A program made the translations under genes and the position numbers. The notes under the pieces were generated by a model. That model was not told the DNA's origin and did not search any database. It worked only from the letters and a program-made list of their open reading frames with translations. Shown here piece after piece: positions 24,184 through 35,732 of a stretch of DNA of 64,000 nt. The number at the start of each line of letters is the position of its first letter. Within the stretch, counting starts at the first letter, position 1. The stretch comes from Paraescarpia echinospica (Eukaryota; Annelida; Polychaeta; Sabellida; Siboglinidae): contig CM034533.1 of the NCBI GenBank assembly GCA_020002185.1, positions 53,215,568 to 53,279,567 on the forward strand, read 5' to 3'.

Positions 24184-24557
24184 ACCCTTTACATATGTAC
24201 GACGTTAGTTTATTAGTACAAGGGCCTCGACTGCGAACCTAGAGATTGCTATATCGGTCACTGACCTTTCACATCGTCTGGTACCATCTTTGCTAGCACG
24301 CTTCAATGACGTCATTTCTAACATAAACATGCACCGTATTGCCTTCGTTAAGATTATGCGCACATTTCTCAGATATGTAAAAAGTTGGTGGTGCTGTGGT
24401 TTCGTTCGTCTGATTATGCGGTGCTAGGTAGTCTGTGTGATAAGTCGAAACCGACGTATATCACGACTATATTGAGTACGTGTACGTACGTTTCGTGTTT
24501 GCGTATATTGCAATAATACATCATTGATTCGAAACAATTATTACAAATTCGTTATGA

Positions 24558-25389
24558 GTATTAGCAAAAACAGATAAGCGAGCTAAAAATGAACAACTCG
24601 GGACATGTCCAAAACCACTCAATTCATCGATCGCTATCAAACTTACGGTTCATCCAATCCCGAACATTTTGGTACCGTTTGAAAGATTACCTTTTCATCT
24701 ACGTAACAAATCGCACGGTTGGTCATGTTAAAGTATATGTTCACCATTATGTTGATCTGAAATATGGTTGTATTCATCCGCTTGAACTCAGCGAACGATG
24801 TTAGCGTCGGGTATTCTTCGCCGTCTGTCGGCGAATCTGCACATTTCCTGTCAATCACCGCTGCGTTACTATGGCATCGCACATGACCGATCTGAGCAGT
24901 TGATGTTTACATGTTAAGCTCCACCTATTTTTGCATGTCAAAAAATATGTTTCATCGAAAGTTGGCATTACATTAGCGATCGCCGGATGCTGACGGACAG
25001 TTTGTTTACTTGTGTTTATGTCGTCTGCAAAGTGGGTGAGGTCTCAATAGCATGAAAACAAGAACTTATGAAGTACGCTGAAACTTATGCAAATTAGAAT
25101 TTGCGCTCCTATCGGTAGATGGGCGAACTATGTCGACGAAACAAGTTGGTTCTCTGGTGTGTAAAAGACCGCAAACAACATGATTGCAGATATGTGTCAA
25201 GGTTCTTGTAGGAATTATTATCGGGAAACCACGTAAGTGTTAGAATAACAGAAGGTGTAATCTTTGAAATGGTACCAAGATTTTTGGGATCGGATGAACT
25301 GTAAGTTTGCTAGCGACCGCGGAATTGAGTTATTTTGGACATTTCCCGAGTTGTTCATTTTTCGATCGCTTATTTATTGTTGGTATTAG
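24558..25389. mobile_element. Non-autonomous DNA element with about 150-bp terminal inverted repeats
   Basis: Left arm from 24565 (CAAAAACAGATAAGCGAG, then AAAAATGAACAACTCGGGA) pairs without gaps with the right arm ending 25382, whose reverse complement begins CAACAATAAATAAGCGATC. Homology continues inward about 150 bp with scattered mismatches. The element is flanked by GTATTAG at 24558-24564 and 25383-25389, a 7-bp direct repeat that looks like a target-site duplication. It has no transposase ORF. The superfamily is not recognised. Confidence 0.8.
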
Positions 25390-25584
25390 ACAGTTTGCAT
25401 TAATAACCCTTCTGTTTATAACATTTTATCTGGATCTCACAGAATAGTTTAAATGTTAGATTAAACCTACATTTTATATACTGTGGCATAATAATGTTAT
25501 AATGTTACATAGTGTTACATGGTGGTGGTTACAAGGTGGTGTTGATTGTATTGTTTTTGTTCGCTGTTATCTGCCTTCAGATGT

Positions 25585-25878
25585 TCATGTTTGTCTCTTA
25601 GCCTTGTCATGATGTATATTGTTGTTGTCATGATGTATATTGTTGTTGTCATGATGTATATTGTTGTTGTCATAGCAATCCATTAACTCTGTCAATAATT
25701 CACTCAACCCTTGACCGAGTGGAGCGTTGGGTGTACGTTTGGAAGATTCATTGACTACCTGTCGCCATCGGTCTCTATCATGTGCTGCCTCGAAGTCTTT
25801 GAGATGCATATATCTGTCTGTCATTATTTTGATGTTGTCATACCGTTTATTCATAGCTATACTTTTACATACAATCAT
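25585..25878 (-). mobile_element. LINE 3' end fragment
   Basis: The reverse-strand ORF includes HLKDFEAAHDRDRWRQVV and SSKRTPNAPLGQG, which resemble the C-terminal end of some invertebrate LINE polymerases. It may be the missing 3' part of the I-like family seen at 46.5-48.2 kb (inference). It is followed by the 21-bp repeat at 25601-25672. Confidence 0.45.
25601..25672. repeat. 21-bp tandem repeat
   Basis: Three and a half copies of CATGATGTATATTGTTGTTGT. Confidence 0.9.
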
Positions 25879-26026
25879 GCATGCGTGGTCCGTGTATATA
25901 TACCGTTTTTCCTATTCAGATTTGAAAACGAAAAAGGAAAAAACCGTTTGCACACGGACCATTTTGTCCGTTGACATGCTTTGAATGGCGTCATGCTGGG
26001 TGTTTGAACGTTGTCGTTGTTTGTAG

Positions 26027-26106
26027 GTTCGCTCGTATTTCTGCTGCTCGCCGTTTTCATATTCCACATGATGGATATCTTCAGCCGCAACTACTCACCT
26101 GACTGA
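26027..26106 (+). CDS. Gene 1 last exon: transmembrane segment and stop
   Basis: Begins after acceptor GTTGTCGTTGTTTGTAG. Joined in phase 1 to the giant exon it codes GSLVFLLLAVFIFHMMDIFS followed by RNYSPD and a TGA stop. The hydrophobic run of about 15-18 residues, eight to ten residues from the C-terminus, is what a tail anchor looks like (family knowledge). Together with an upstream disulfide-free Ig domain and no visible signal peptide, this suggests a cytosolic protein fixed to an internal membrane such as ER, sarcoplasmic reticulum or nuclear envelope. Exact membrane unknown. Short exon; the exact phase match supports it. Confidence 0.65.
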
Positions 26107-26879
26107 CCCATGTGACAGGCACGTGACCGCCGTTATCCCGAGAAACTGCGAGACGAGATCGAAACGCCATGACAGTATACGTAGAATATTAATATTCACA
26201 ATGGACTGTGCAATACAACAACTATTGATTGCAACGCTTACAACGTGTAAACACTGCACGGCTGCTAGCATATTTTCTTAGATACCCGCCTTTCAGTGCC
26301 TTCGCGTGTTCATAAGGAGACGAACAACTTTTATACATAAGGACATGTGATTGTGTGCTTACGTTTTACGATTGTTTTAATTTTATAACATATTTTGTAA
26401 ATTCGAGAGTTGATTGGTGGTTGTTTATAAATAATTAGCTAGTAGGCGTCAGAGAGACAGTTTATTCTATTTTATTATGTCTATTATAAAACATGTTTAG
26501 TTGTCATTTATAATGAGTAATTACCAGCGCAATACTTGTTAATCGCCTCGCTGTAGCGTCCGTTTTGTATTATTGTTAAAAATGTCACATGACGATGCAA
26601 ATACATTATTTCACATCATGTTGTTATTTTATGTGAATGATATGTGAATCCCGTGTTATCATGTTACAATGTTTCAGTAAGTTTACGCATTTTGCTCTGA
26701 TGTGAAATCGACAACGTTTCTTTGTGCAGGTGTCGTTGTCTTCAAATTATTACTACTAGCGCAACCGCAGTGGCAATATATTCAGAAACTAATGATTTCG
26801 CGTATCGTATATTTATGTCAAACCTTTATGACTGCATTGTTTTACATATGCACATACCATGATGTGCCTAACATATGCA

Positions 26880-26885
26880 AATAAA
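26880..26885 (+). promoter_or_regulatory. Candidate poly(A) signal of gene 1
   Basis: AATAAA about 775 bp after the stop codon. It is the first canonical signal I noticed downstream; earlier variant signals are possible. Confidence 0.4.
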
Positions 26886-26889
26886 GTGT

Positions 26890-28160
26890 ATATCAAACTA
26901 ACAGCTGTAGCGTTTTCGTCACTAAACACGCCATATTTAGCCAACCACAAACAATAATCGATGGTGTTCAGTTCTATAGTACGCGAGTGTTTGGAGGTAG
27001 GTCCTACTTTCGCAGTCGGTTGAATAAATTAATGTACAGTTTTGTTAAAAATCGACAAAAACATTGAGTTTGATCGCTAGATTTGCTCTATTTACGAAAG
27101 TGTGAATATTTTTATTTTATGAAAAAAAAATTATTTTTTGCGATTAGTTTCCAATGGTTTTATCGAAACTGAAAATAAGCATTTGTGCACGGGGCCGCAC
27201 GCGAGCTGGCTAGTCGTAAAGGATACTAGATAGATTTTTTTTTGAGAAATTATTCTGTAAAATAGACGAGCAACAATTGAATTGCGGATGCATATTTATT
27301 GCGTGGATTCTTGGTGCTGCTAAAATAATTGACGTAATGAGAGGAACTTCCCGTGATTCAAATGGTTTGATATTTAGAGTTCATGGGGCTTGACCTTCGT
27401 TCGAGCTTTATGTTTAGAATATAGTATACTCTCACCAATTAGTCTAGAACTCCTTATATTAAGGAATATCCGCTTTAAAGGAACATCGTTAGAGTCTCCT
27501 CTCTGACATGTTATATACCCATTTACACAAAGAACATGGCACATACAGAATAGTTAGTACAAGTCCCAACTGATATCTTGTAGTGATAGTTTAATGTATC
27601 AGTTTTTATTTTGTTACAGCCAGATTTACTACACATATGCCAGAATATCAGAATGTCAGGCATATTCTTTCAATGTATATGCTAAGAATCCACTGTTTAA
27701 TAATCTGATTCCATGACATTTAATCACCACTCATTTAGCTGATAATCCGACGCTGATCTATATTGTAATAACTCGCACTAATTTGCCCACATGATTGTTT
27801 CACAATGCGCCACTCTGCACCTCCTGTAACATATGTATAGTGGGTAATACGCCACTGAAACGCCCCAAAACAACACCCTGTCAAAATGGATACTATTATT
27901 AGACACACGTTTCTTGACATAATATAGCAACTGTCGGGAAACGCCGACAGAAGTATTCCTGTTACAACACTGGATTAATTTGCACAGCAGCACAAGTTAA
28001 ATACTAACTGGCCGCCATGTTTGTTTTGAGTTGTCCTGTTTACATTTTGGGCCCTACGTGTATTCTCCGACTGACATGTTCAAGTATTCTCATAGTCGAG
28101 GAGGCGGAAATAATTCACTTTCAAGTATCGTCGACCGCCTTAGGAAATGTCTAATTTCGG
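26890..28160. other. Intergenic, no gene seen
   Basis: AT-rich sequence downstream of gene 1. Short ORFs only. Confidence 0.5.
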
Positions 28161-28174
28161 AAGCGAGTAGGCGT

Positions 28175-28375
28175 CAGAACTGGGAGGAGGGCTGGGGGCT
28201 GAACCCTCAATATTATTGGTGGGGGTTGAATATATGTTTAGCCCCCTATATTTCGGCAAAGGGGTGCCGTTGGATGTATTGGTGAGCCTCGGGGGAATGC
28301 ATTTGAAGGGTTTGATGAGCATCAGCCCCACCGCCAATGTTTACGACGTTCCGATGCCTATGCATTCTGGGTACC
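28175..28375 (-). repeat. Dispersed CCCCC/GGCTCACC-rich repeat, copy 1
   Basis: On the reverse strand contains GAGGCTCACCAATA, blocks of CCCCC and CAGCCCCC, like the segments at 54290-54425 and 63085-63490. Confidence 0.45.
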
Positions 28376-28468
28376 TGAAAACCTCGTGATGGATGACCAG
28401 TGGTATCAAAACGTGTTGGATATTCATCATACACAAAGATACGGTAAATTCCTTCATAACGTTGTAAC

Positions 28469-28620
28469 AAAAATCCTGCCGCTGAAAAATACTGCCGCAT
28501 CGACCCTTAATGCGCATGTCCGGAAGTAAAGTTTTTTCGCGGGGAGACGTCAAGGCTTGTTATATGTAAGCAAGGGGCGACAAATCTTGCCGCTGTAAAC
28601 TACGGCCGCACCGACCCTGG
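28469..28620 (-). repeat. Dispersed repeat E, copy 1 plus partial second unit
   Basis: The reverse strand reads CCCCGCGAAAAAACTTTACTTCCGGACATGCGCATTAAGGGT in pieces, then TGCGGCAGTATTTTTCAGCGGCAGG. A second partial unit (CTTGCCGCTGTAAACTACGG) follows at 28583-28617. Related copies lie at 29588-29660 and 30129-30206. Confidence 0.65.
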
Positions 28621-28781
28621 ATTCTGGCTGGCACCTGGTCGGGTCCTGTTGATTTGTTTGTTTTTTAGTCATGAAGTAATTTAGCGACTCCTTTTGTTGT
28701 GATGGTGATGTGTTTTATACTAGTAATCTACTGATATGTCTGTGTATACATTGATGGATGTTGCATATGCATTGTGCACCA

Positions 28782-28782
<1 letters not shown>

Positions 28783-28822
<40 letters not shown>

Positions 28823-28858
28823 CGTGCTTGCGTGCGTACGTGCGTGCGTGTGTGTGTG
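28783..28858. repeat. (GT)n/(GCGT)n microsatellite
   Basis: Dinucleotide GT run with GCGT interruptions. Confidence 0.95.
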
Positions 28859-28861
28859 TAA

Positions 28862-29585
28862 TTATGTCGTCACATTTTGAACATTCCCATAACAATAAGA
28901 GTAAAATTATTTTATCCGTGTGTCAGTCACACAAGATATAACTTACACTATGCACACTAATTGAAATGTGCCCTTAGTCCTTTAGATAGTTGATTTGATG
29001 CTAGTAATGAAACAAAGATACTGTTGCCATTATGCACCATTACTGAGACTCTTACTTTACGAACTGAGCAAAGTGCAGCCCAATTACCATATGATATTTA
29101 CATATTTAATTATAACTAGGTGCATGTATACGTTTCTGAATGTCTGCATGGACATACGGATGTGAGCTAAACCACAGTGGAGTCGAGCTCAGCAGTAAAC
29201 ACCAAATGCGTACGTGAGTGAACGAATATATCATAATTCTTGCAGGATTCTATTCAATTATGTTATACATCTACAAGAACACATTTGTTATTTTTTACTA
29301 AGATATTTTAACTTGCGTTAAAAACAAATCTCAATTATTTTAGCACCAAATATGTGTTTTGGCAGTTTGTAGATTATTTGTACTAAATACAACTTACAAC
29401 ACCTTGGTTTGCTAGCATTTATAAATATTTCCACCCACACATATCCTTCTTCCAAATGTCTCAGATGAACAACATTCTAATAATTTTACACCCATCCCAT
29501 CGCAAATATTCATAATAAACCTTAAAGACTGCAATTAGATTAATACATTTAGAATAGGACAAAATAGTTCTTTACACAACGAACT
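28862..29585. other. Intergenic, no gene seen
   Basis: AT-rich sequence without ORFs of note or recognised repeats. Confidence 0.5.
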
Positions 29586-29587
29586 TC

Positions 29588-29660
29588 TACTTGCGGACAT
29601 GCGCATTAAGGTTCGGTGCGGCAGTATTTTACAGCGGCAGGATGTTTTGTTACAGTTTAA
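29588..29660 (+). repeat. Dispersed repeat E, copy 2
   Basis: Contains GCGGACATGCGCATTAAGG, GTGCGGCAGTATTTTACAG and CGGCAGGATGTTTTGTTAC. Confidence 0.65.
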
Positions 29661-29697
29661 TTAAAGCAATTTTATTGGAGATATAATCCATACTTAC

Positions 29698-29699
29698 CC

Positions 29700-29732
<33 letters not shown>
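29698..29732. repeat. (TA)n(CA)n microsatellite
   Basis: Short TA run followed by a CA run. Confidence 0.9.
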
Positions 29733-29738
<6 letters not shown>

Positions 29739-30128
29739 GATTAGGACAGGTTGACTTAGGAGGTGCACCTTTTGAACGAATATCATATTTTTAATAGAAC
29801 TACATCAATATATAGGGCTTATATTATATACCAAAGTTAAACTTAGCAACAACAAAAAATATGAAATATTATAATTAAATCGATTAGTTATTAGTTTTGC
29901 GCATGTTCTAGAATTTTATTATATAAATGCAATGGTAATTGTTGTTGCACATTGCACCTGTTTGCTTCATATTTACAATGTGTTAAGACAACATTTACAA
30001 TTAATGGATTTCGCGACTGTCCTTATCAGTATCAATCAAAATTTAACGCTAAAAAATGTAATCTGGATGAACGTACGTATATGTAGGGCACTGGCTACCT
30101 GTTGGTAAAATTAGTCTGTGTACGTATA

Positions 30129-30206
30129 GCCCCTTGCTAACATGGCCCTGATGTCTCCCCGCGAAAAACTGTACTTCCGGACATGCGCATTAAGGGTCGG
30201 CGCGGC
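30129..30206 (+). repeat. Dispersed repeat E, copy 3
   Basis: Contains CCCCTTGC, GATGTCTCCCCGCGAAAAAC, TACTTCCGGACATGCGCATT and GGGTCGGCGCGGC. It ends at an (ACGC)n microsatellite that seems to have grown from its last bases. Confidence 0.65.
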
Positions 30207-30207
30207 A

Positions 30208-30211
30208 CACA

Positions 30212-30243
<32 letters not shown>

Positions 30244-30383
30244 TGTATTATATAAAACAAACACAAAACCACACGCATGCACAAACATACGCCTACGAAC
30301 GCGCACACGCACACGCACACGCACACGCACACGCACACGCACACGCACACGCACACACACACACACACACACACATACACACA
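30208..30383. repeat. (ACGC)n and (ACACGC)n/(AC)n arrays
   Basis: (ACGC)n at 30208-30243 and (ACACGC)n then (AC)n at 30300-30383, separated by a short unique segment. Confidence 0.95.
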
Positions 30384-30387
30384 CCAC

Positions 30388-30545
30388 AGTCATGTATTCG
30401 TTTACACAGCTGAGTGAACTGAAGCAAAGTGGAATGAACGAAATTGCCCAAGCTTTGAATTGGAGAAAGAGGATCTGCGCCCGATGCTGCTCGATTGAGG
30501 GTCCAATGTCCTTCGCTTGGCTCAGGCAAACTGACGTTGAACTCT
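30388..30545 (-). mobile_element. SINE head fragment (family S)
   Basis: On the reverse strand CTCAATCGAGCAGC, a degenerate B-box (GGGCGCAGATCC) and TTCAGTTCACTCAGCTGTGTAAA match the tRNA-like head of the copy at 56.2 kb (TTCAGTTCACTCAGCTGTATAAA). Confidence 0.55.
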
Positions 30546-31565
30546 AGCGGATGGATCCAGGGACTTACGTCACAATCAACATTGACTGCATGATTTCATC
30601 ACGCTTTGCCAACTATTTCTTTTTACACAGTGCACGTACTAGGTCGGCCTCACACTTGCCAGACCTTATCCCTTACACTTCTCGTTTCTGAAACATTGCC
30701 CTGTGCGATTGTCGCAAATAAAAACATTTTAGGCCAGAATTTCAGCAAAATATACTTCGGAATGACGGTATTTATACAGTTGCCGCTACGAAAATATGTA
30801 TATTCACAGTTAGATAACTATAAACGACCTACCCTCACCGGGTTCCACGCTAACTTTCAACAAGATTCAAGAATCCAACATTGAATTCACATTACGAAAC
30901 GCAATGACGTATTTCCGACGTGAAAGAATTATTGTTGATAAGCAATGCGTAAAAGATGATTAATTAGTGACGTAATATAATTGTTGTTGAACATCGCTCA
31001 ATGACCGCGTCAACCAACTTTCTGCTAGGCCAGTTGATAGTTAAATGACAAAATAACATAAAATGTGCCTAAACTACTGTAGTTTCTGTGATGATTTACA
31101 TGTATTGTTTGAAAAATCGTGTACACTAAGATGAAACGCATGACCTAAAGATGTGTTGGCGTTTTGCACACGTATCTAGTATCTTGTCCACGCAGGGGGC
31201 AATGTTTAGTCACCTATTAGTTTTGATGTTGTTCCGTCTCTGCCCTCTTTGGCAGTCTGCCCTCCTACATTCTCATAAATTGATATAGGGGCCTACCGGT
31301 ATCATACGGTTTCTTTCCATTTCAAGCTTAACTTTATACCGGTGTCTTCCCTCGTGACATTCGTCCTCCTTCCTTCACCCTCTTTGCTCCTGTAATTCTA
31401 TGGACACAATTATTCCCGCAAACTTGCAGCTTCCTTTGCTGACATCTTCATTTTATCGTATTGCTGCGCATTGCATAGTATTATGTCTTGCACAACGTAC
31501 GACGTTAATCTGCACGAATTCACTGATAAACTGAAAACAAGATAGTGTTCACATAACTACTCATA

Positions 31566-31571
31566 TTTATT
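31566..31571 (-). promoter_or_regulatory. Candidate poly(A) signal of gene 2
   Basis: AATAAA on the reverse strand about 260 bp after the stop of the Thr-rich exon. Confidence 0.45.
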
Positions 31572-31827
31572 AATACATTTCCACTAATAAATCCTGATTT
31601 GCTTGCTTAACCGCTCCCGATGTATGGACATTCCTGTGTTGATTACTAGATTTCTTTATACACATTCTTTCATTCCATGTGCACCGACGGTAGAAGCAGC
31701 AGATAGAAATAATAAAATGAGCACCTCCACCGCTAATACAAATACAAACGCACACGTACACAATACCTTTGCTATTGTCATTTCATGTGTAATACGTTTC
31801 CTAAACTATCTGTTCTTTGTGACCGAC

Positions 31828-34300
31828 CTACAGGCTATTTCTCATATTGTTAATGCTTCTTCGGCGGTTGTAGTAGTTGCTCGTATCTCTGTAGTTGTTG
31901 CCAGTAACACTTGCACCAGCTGCAGTTTCTGTTCGATTAGTTGTTGTCGCTGACTGAGCTACAGTAGCGCCTGGGATTGGTGCTTGAGAAACTGTCGTAG
32001 TTATTTGTGTAGTTGTTGCTGGTGTTGTCGTCGTGGTTGTTGTGTTGTCTGTATGTGTTGTTGTGGTAGGAGTTGTTGTCGTCGGTGGCGATGTAGTGTG
32101 GATTTCGGCTGATGTTGTTGGTACTGAGGTATTTGTTGTTGTTCGTGCGAGAGTTGTTGTGGAATCGACAAATACCGTGAGTGGGCTGGTAAAGTTGGTG
32201 GCAGTGATGATATTGGTAGTAGGCGCAACTGATGGTGGCAAAATGGTTGTGTTCTTTGGTGTTGTGACAGTAATAGTTTCGGTCGTTGTTGGTGGTGGTG
32301 CTGACGTCACAGTTTGTATTGGAACGATAATGGTTGTTGCTCCGATAGTGTTTGCCTTTGGTAATGCGGTTGTTGCTGTTGATAATACAATAACAGATGG
32401 CTGAGTTGTAGGAGTTGTCGCTGGTGTAGTAGTTGTTGCTGTCATTTTCGTATTATTTGTTGTTGTTATTGTTGACGACACAGCAGCTGTACTGGCCAGT
32501 GTTATTGTTGCTGTTGTTGTTGGTTTAGGTGTAACTGTCGTACGCGATGTCACAGGATTTGGTAGTGAAGTAGATGGGCTTGGTGGTCTATAAGTTGTTG
32601 TTGTTGGTGCTGTGGTAGTTGTTGGGATAGGAGGTGTAATCGTTTCTGTAGCAACTGCTAATGATGTTGTAATCATAGCTGTTGGCGCTGAAATACTAAT
32701 TATTGTTGTTGGTGATGCAACGTTTGATTTGTTTGTTTTAATAATTGTTGTCGAATTATTTGTTGGTTGTATAGTACGAGTTGTTACTGGTCGTGATGTA
32801 AACATAATATTGGGTGATGTAGTCGTTGTTGTCGTTAGTGACTGTGACATAGGTGGTACTGTTAATTTGGTAACAGTTGTTGTTGGTGACATAATGGTCG
32901 TTGGGTTTGTTGTTGTTGTGGTTCTTGATGACATGAGTGTTGTTGTGGTTCTTGATGACATGAGTGTTGTTGTTGTTGTTGTTGGTGTTGTTATTGATGA
33001 CATGAGTGTTGTTGTTGCTGTTGGTGTGGTTATTGATGACATGAGTGTTGTTGTTGTTGGTGGTGTGGTTCTTGATAACATGAGTGTTGTCGTTGTTGTT
33101 GTTGGTGTTGTTTTTATTTGTGCTGGCATAGTTTTTGTTGACGTAGCAACAGTTGTAGTTGTTGTTGACTGAGTTGTTGGCATAGCAACAGTTGTAGTTG
33201 TTGACGGGGTTGTTGGCGTAGCAACAGTTGTAGTTGTTGTTGTTGACGGGGTTGTTGGCGTAGCAACAGTTGTAGTTGTTGTTGTTGACGGGGTTGTTGG
33301 CGTAGCAACAGTTGTAGTTGTTGACGAGGTAGTTGGCGTAGCAACAGTTGTAGTTGTTGCAGTCGTACTTGGACGTTTAGATGTAGTCAGTGTTGAAGGT
33401 GTCATTGGTGTAACAACAGTTATAGTTGTCGCGGACGTACTTAGAAGTTTAGTTGTCGTTGTTGTTGTTTTTGACGGGGATGTGCGTCTTGCAAGTTTAG
33501 GTTTTGTTGGGTATACTTTATGAGCACGTGTGCGTTGACGTGTATTGATTGTCGTCGTCCGTGTTGGCGCATATGTTGTCCTTCTGGTAGTTCGTGTCGT
33601 TGGCGCCATATTAGTTATCTTTCTTGTGCGGTTGTGCGTCCGGGATGGTGTGGTAGTTGTTTTCATCGCCGACTTGTCAGAAGGATTCTTGGTTCGGCTA
33701 ACAGTGCGTGGAGGAGTCGTGGAGGCAAGTCGGTGTTTTGTAGGACGTGTTCTGACAGCTTGTTTCCTGCGGGGTGTATTCCGTTGTGGCTTCTGCGTAG
33801 TAGCAGGAGTTGTTTTGCTCTTGGATTTTGGCCTCGGTGATATCATAATAGTTTTCCTCGGGTAGTATCTTGTGCGGGGTGATTTTGTGGTTGTTCTTAA
33901 TGCCGGCCTTTTATTTTTTTTCTTGGTTCGTGTACGTACTGGAGTAGCGGACGTTGTCGTCTTCTTCGTCTTCTGCGTCTTAGGAGTGGTGGTTGGTGAC
34001 GAATTTGGAGATGCCGTTTTACCACCTTCTTGCGATGGTGTTGCCAATGTGATCGCTGTCGATGTTACGCGAAATGGTGTCTTCGTTGTTGCAAAATCGG
34101 TTCTCTCTATCTCAATATCACCCATCCCTGTATTGTTAAAGTACCCGCTAGCCTTTGGTGCTTCAGTGAGGAAATAATCGAGCACGTGTACCAAGTCGTC
34201 ATCAGCTGACGTCATCCCGACAGATCTCGCGGCTTTTTTCAGAACACTTGTTGTCAGTCGGATTGTCGCTGCGACGGCAACGCCGCCCTGGGGGCTCTCG
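31828..34300 (-). CDS. Gene 2 last exon: second half of SEA 2, then Thr-rich mucin-like region
   Basis: The reverse-strand acceptor TTCACTGTGGTTGCAG ends at 34301, giving an exon entered in phase 2 with 823 further codons to the stop. The first 75 or so residues complete a SEA domain: GGVAVAATIRLTT, then DDDLVHVLDYFLTEAP and GDIEIERTDF. After that comes a Lys/Arg/Thr/Pro-rich stretch and about 550 residues dominated by Thr with Pro, Ser and Val, including repeats of VATPTTPSTTTT and TTTTLMSS. Such regions are typical sites of dense O-glycosylation (family knowledge). No C-terminal membrane segment is seen before the stop. An ORF starting further upstream (34344) would include the acceptor, so I prefer the exon start. 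Confidence 0.75.
33120..33365 (-). repeat. Coding tandem repeat in the mucin exon
   Basis: Units of about 45-51 bp coding VATPTTPSTTTT with variable numbers of Thr; related TTTLMSS units lie at 32915-33110. Confidence 0.85.
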
Positions 34301-34379
34301 CTGCAACCACAGTGAACACATTTCACGATGTTCAAAGGTGACATTAGTTACAGTTGTGCGAAGTGGGAAGATATAACTA

Positions 34380-34740
34380 ATCCCCTAACAAAAATGTTAT
34401 AGTATTGTATAGAAATCTTTAGAAAAATTAATAAAAAATATATAGAATTCTATAGAATATGTGTAGAATTCTGAACAAATTCATATGGCGTTAAACGTTC
34501 TATAGAATTATATAGAATATTTTATATAATTCAACATAAGTTAGGCTCTTCAATTTCTATGTAATTCCGTAGAATACTCTCTATCATTTTATTGAATTTT
34601 GTAATAATTGTTAAGGCTACAATTTTTTTTAAATATAATTCTACAACAATTCTATAGAAATCAATATAATTCTGCAAACATTCATCTTCCTACAAAATAA
34701 AGCCTAAGACATATATTCTATAGATATTCTATATAATGTT
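34380..34740. repeat. AT-rich region with many copies of palindrome TTCTATAGAA
   Basis: The 10-bp palindrome and close variants (ATATAGAAT, TTCTATAGATATTC) recur about a dozen times without a fixed period. Intron of gene 2. Confidence 0.6.
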
Positions 34741-34759
34741 TTGCTAAGGGATGTATTTT

Positions 34760-35730
34760 TCTGGGTTCATTGTACACAAATAAAGCCTACAATGCCTTTC
34801 CAGGATTTTATTGCACCCTAAAAATTGTAATGATCACGGAAAATGTAATAGACACCTTGGAGGACTTCACCAGCTCTGCTGACCAGAGGCTTACATGGTG
34901 ATGGAAGATTCCTTCGCGCAGGACAAAACACAACATCTTTTTGTTTTGGTAACAACTGACGGTGAACATATCCCATGTTGATTTTCTCGAAAACAAAATT
35001 GTAGTATTTGACGAACATTCCACAGCAGTGATAGTCCGAGGAACAACGTACGCTATTGTGATAAAACCGGAATCATTATTTTGCGCACAACTCTGACAAA
35101 CGTTTACATTGTTGCCTATAAAAATCATGATTTGTCGTCGATTAGCATGCGGGAGAAAGTCATAGTAATATATGCAAGAACCAACACAATATAGTTATTC
35201 AAGAGTTCACAGTATATCAATATTGTCTTACACATATTACCAGAAACAGATAAGCAAGAGCTTATCTATTTTTGATATTAGACGCAGACGGAAAGAGCAC
35301 ACGTCCAAATGGTACGTATACACTTCAGTGTTATCTGGTGTACGCCTGGTATCTATTATCAATGACCAAATAAACGTGGGAAATATAACGCGTTGATTAT
35401 CACGCGAAAGATAACATGTTTGTACAGTAGCACATATCTATGCAAGTGTACGGTAACGCAATGACGTCAATATTTAGTCAGGTATTTTAATTAGTTGTTA
35501 TGATTTACGTTTACCCGAGGAAAGGTAACACAAGGAAATACTAGCATCCACTGATCTCCAATGTGTAAACAAATCTAAATGTATTTGTTATTGCCTTCAA
35601 GTGGCGTGTACCATTTTGGCATAAATAATCGAAGACCAAGTAAACTTTGGCGATGCATCATAACGCGTTGCATCAGAAATAATTCGTACGAAAAATCAGC
35701 CAGGTAGAAATGACGTAGAATAAACGACTT
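34760..35730. other. Intron of gene 2
   Basis: Between the SEA 2 middle exon and the mucin exon. Two overlapping reverse-strand ORFs at about 34810-35128 look somewhat coding, but none fits the intron phases or the SEA domain. Confidence 0.45.
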
Positions 35731-35732
35731 AC

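Larger units (their letters stand above)
20924..26026 (+). other. Last intron of gene 1
   Basis: Runs from donor GTATGT (20924) to acceptor GTCGTTGTTTGTAG (26026). It contains an antisense LINE copy, microsatellites, a SINE tail, an 818-bp inverted-repeat element and a LINE 3' fragment. Additional phase-1 symmetric exons cannot be excluded. Confidence 0.7.

Noticed and set aside
31665..31790. Hydrophobic stretch downstream of the mucin stop as a C-terminal membrane anchor
   Set aside because: It lies in another frame after the stop, and no intron fits in the roughly 40 bp between them.
32033..34177. Val-rich + strand ORFs opposite the Thr-rich mucin exon
   Set aside because: Complement of ACA/ACC threonine codons (GTT/GGT valine and glycine); the reverse strand has the acceptor, the SEA similarity and the single long frame.
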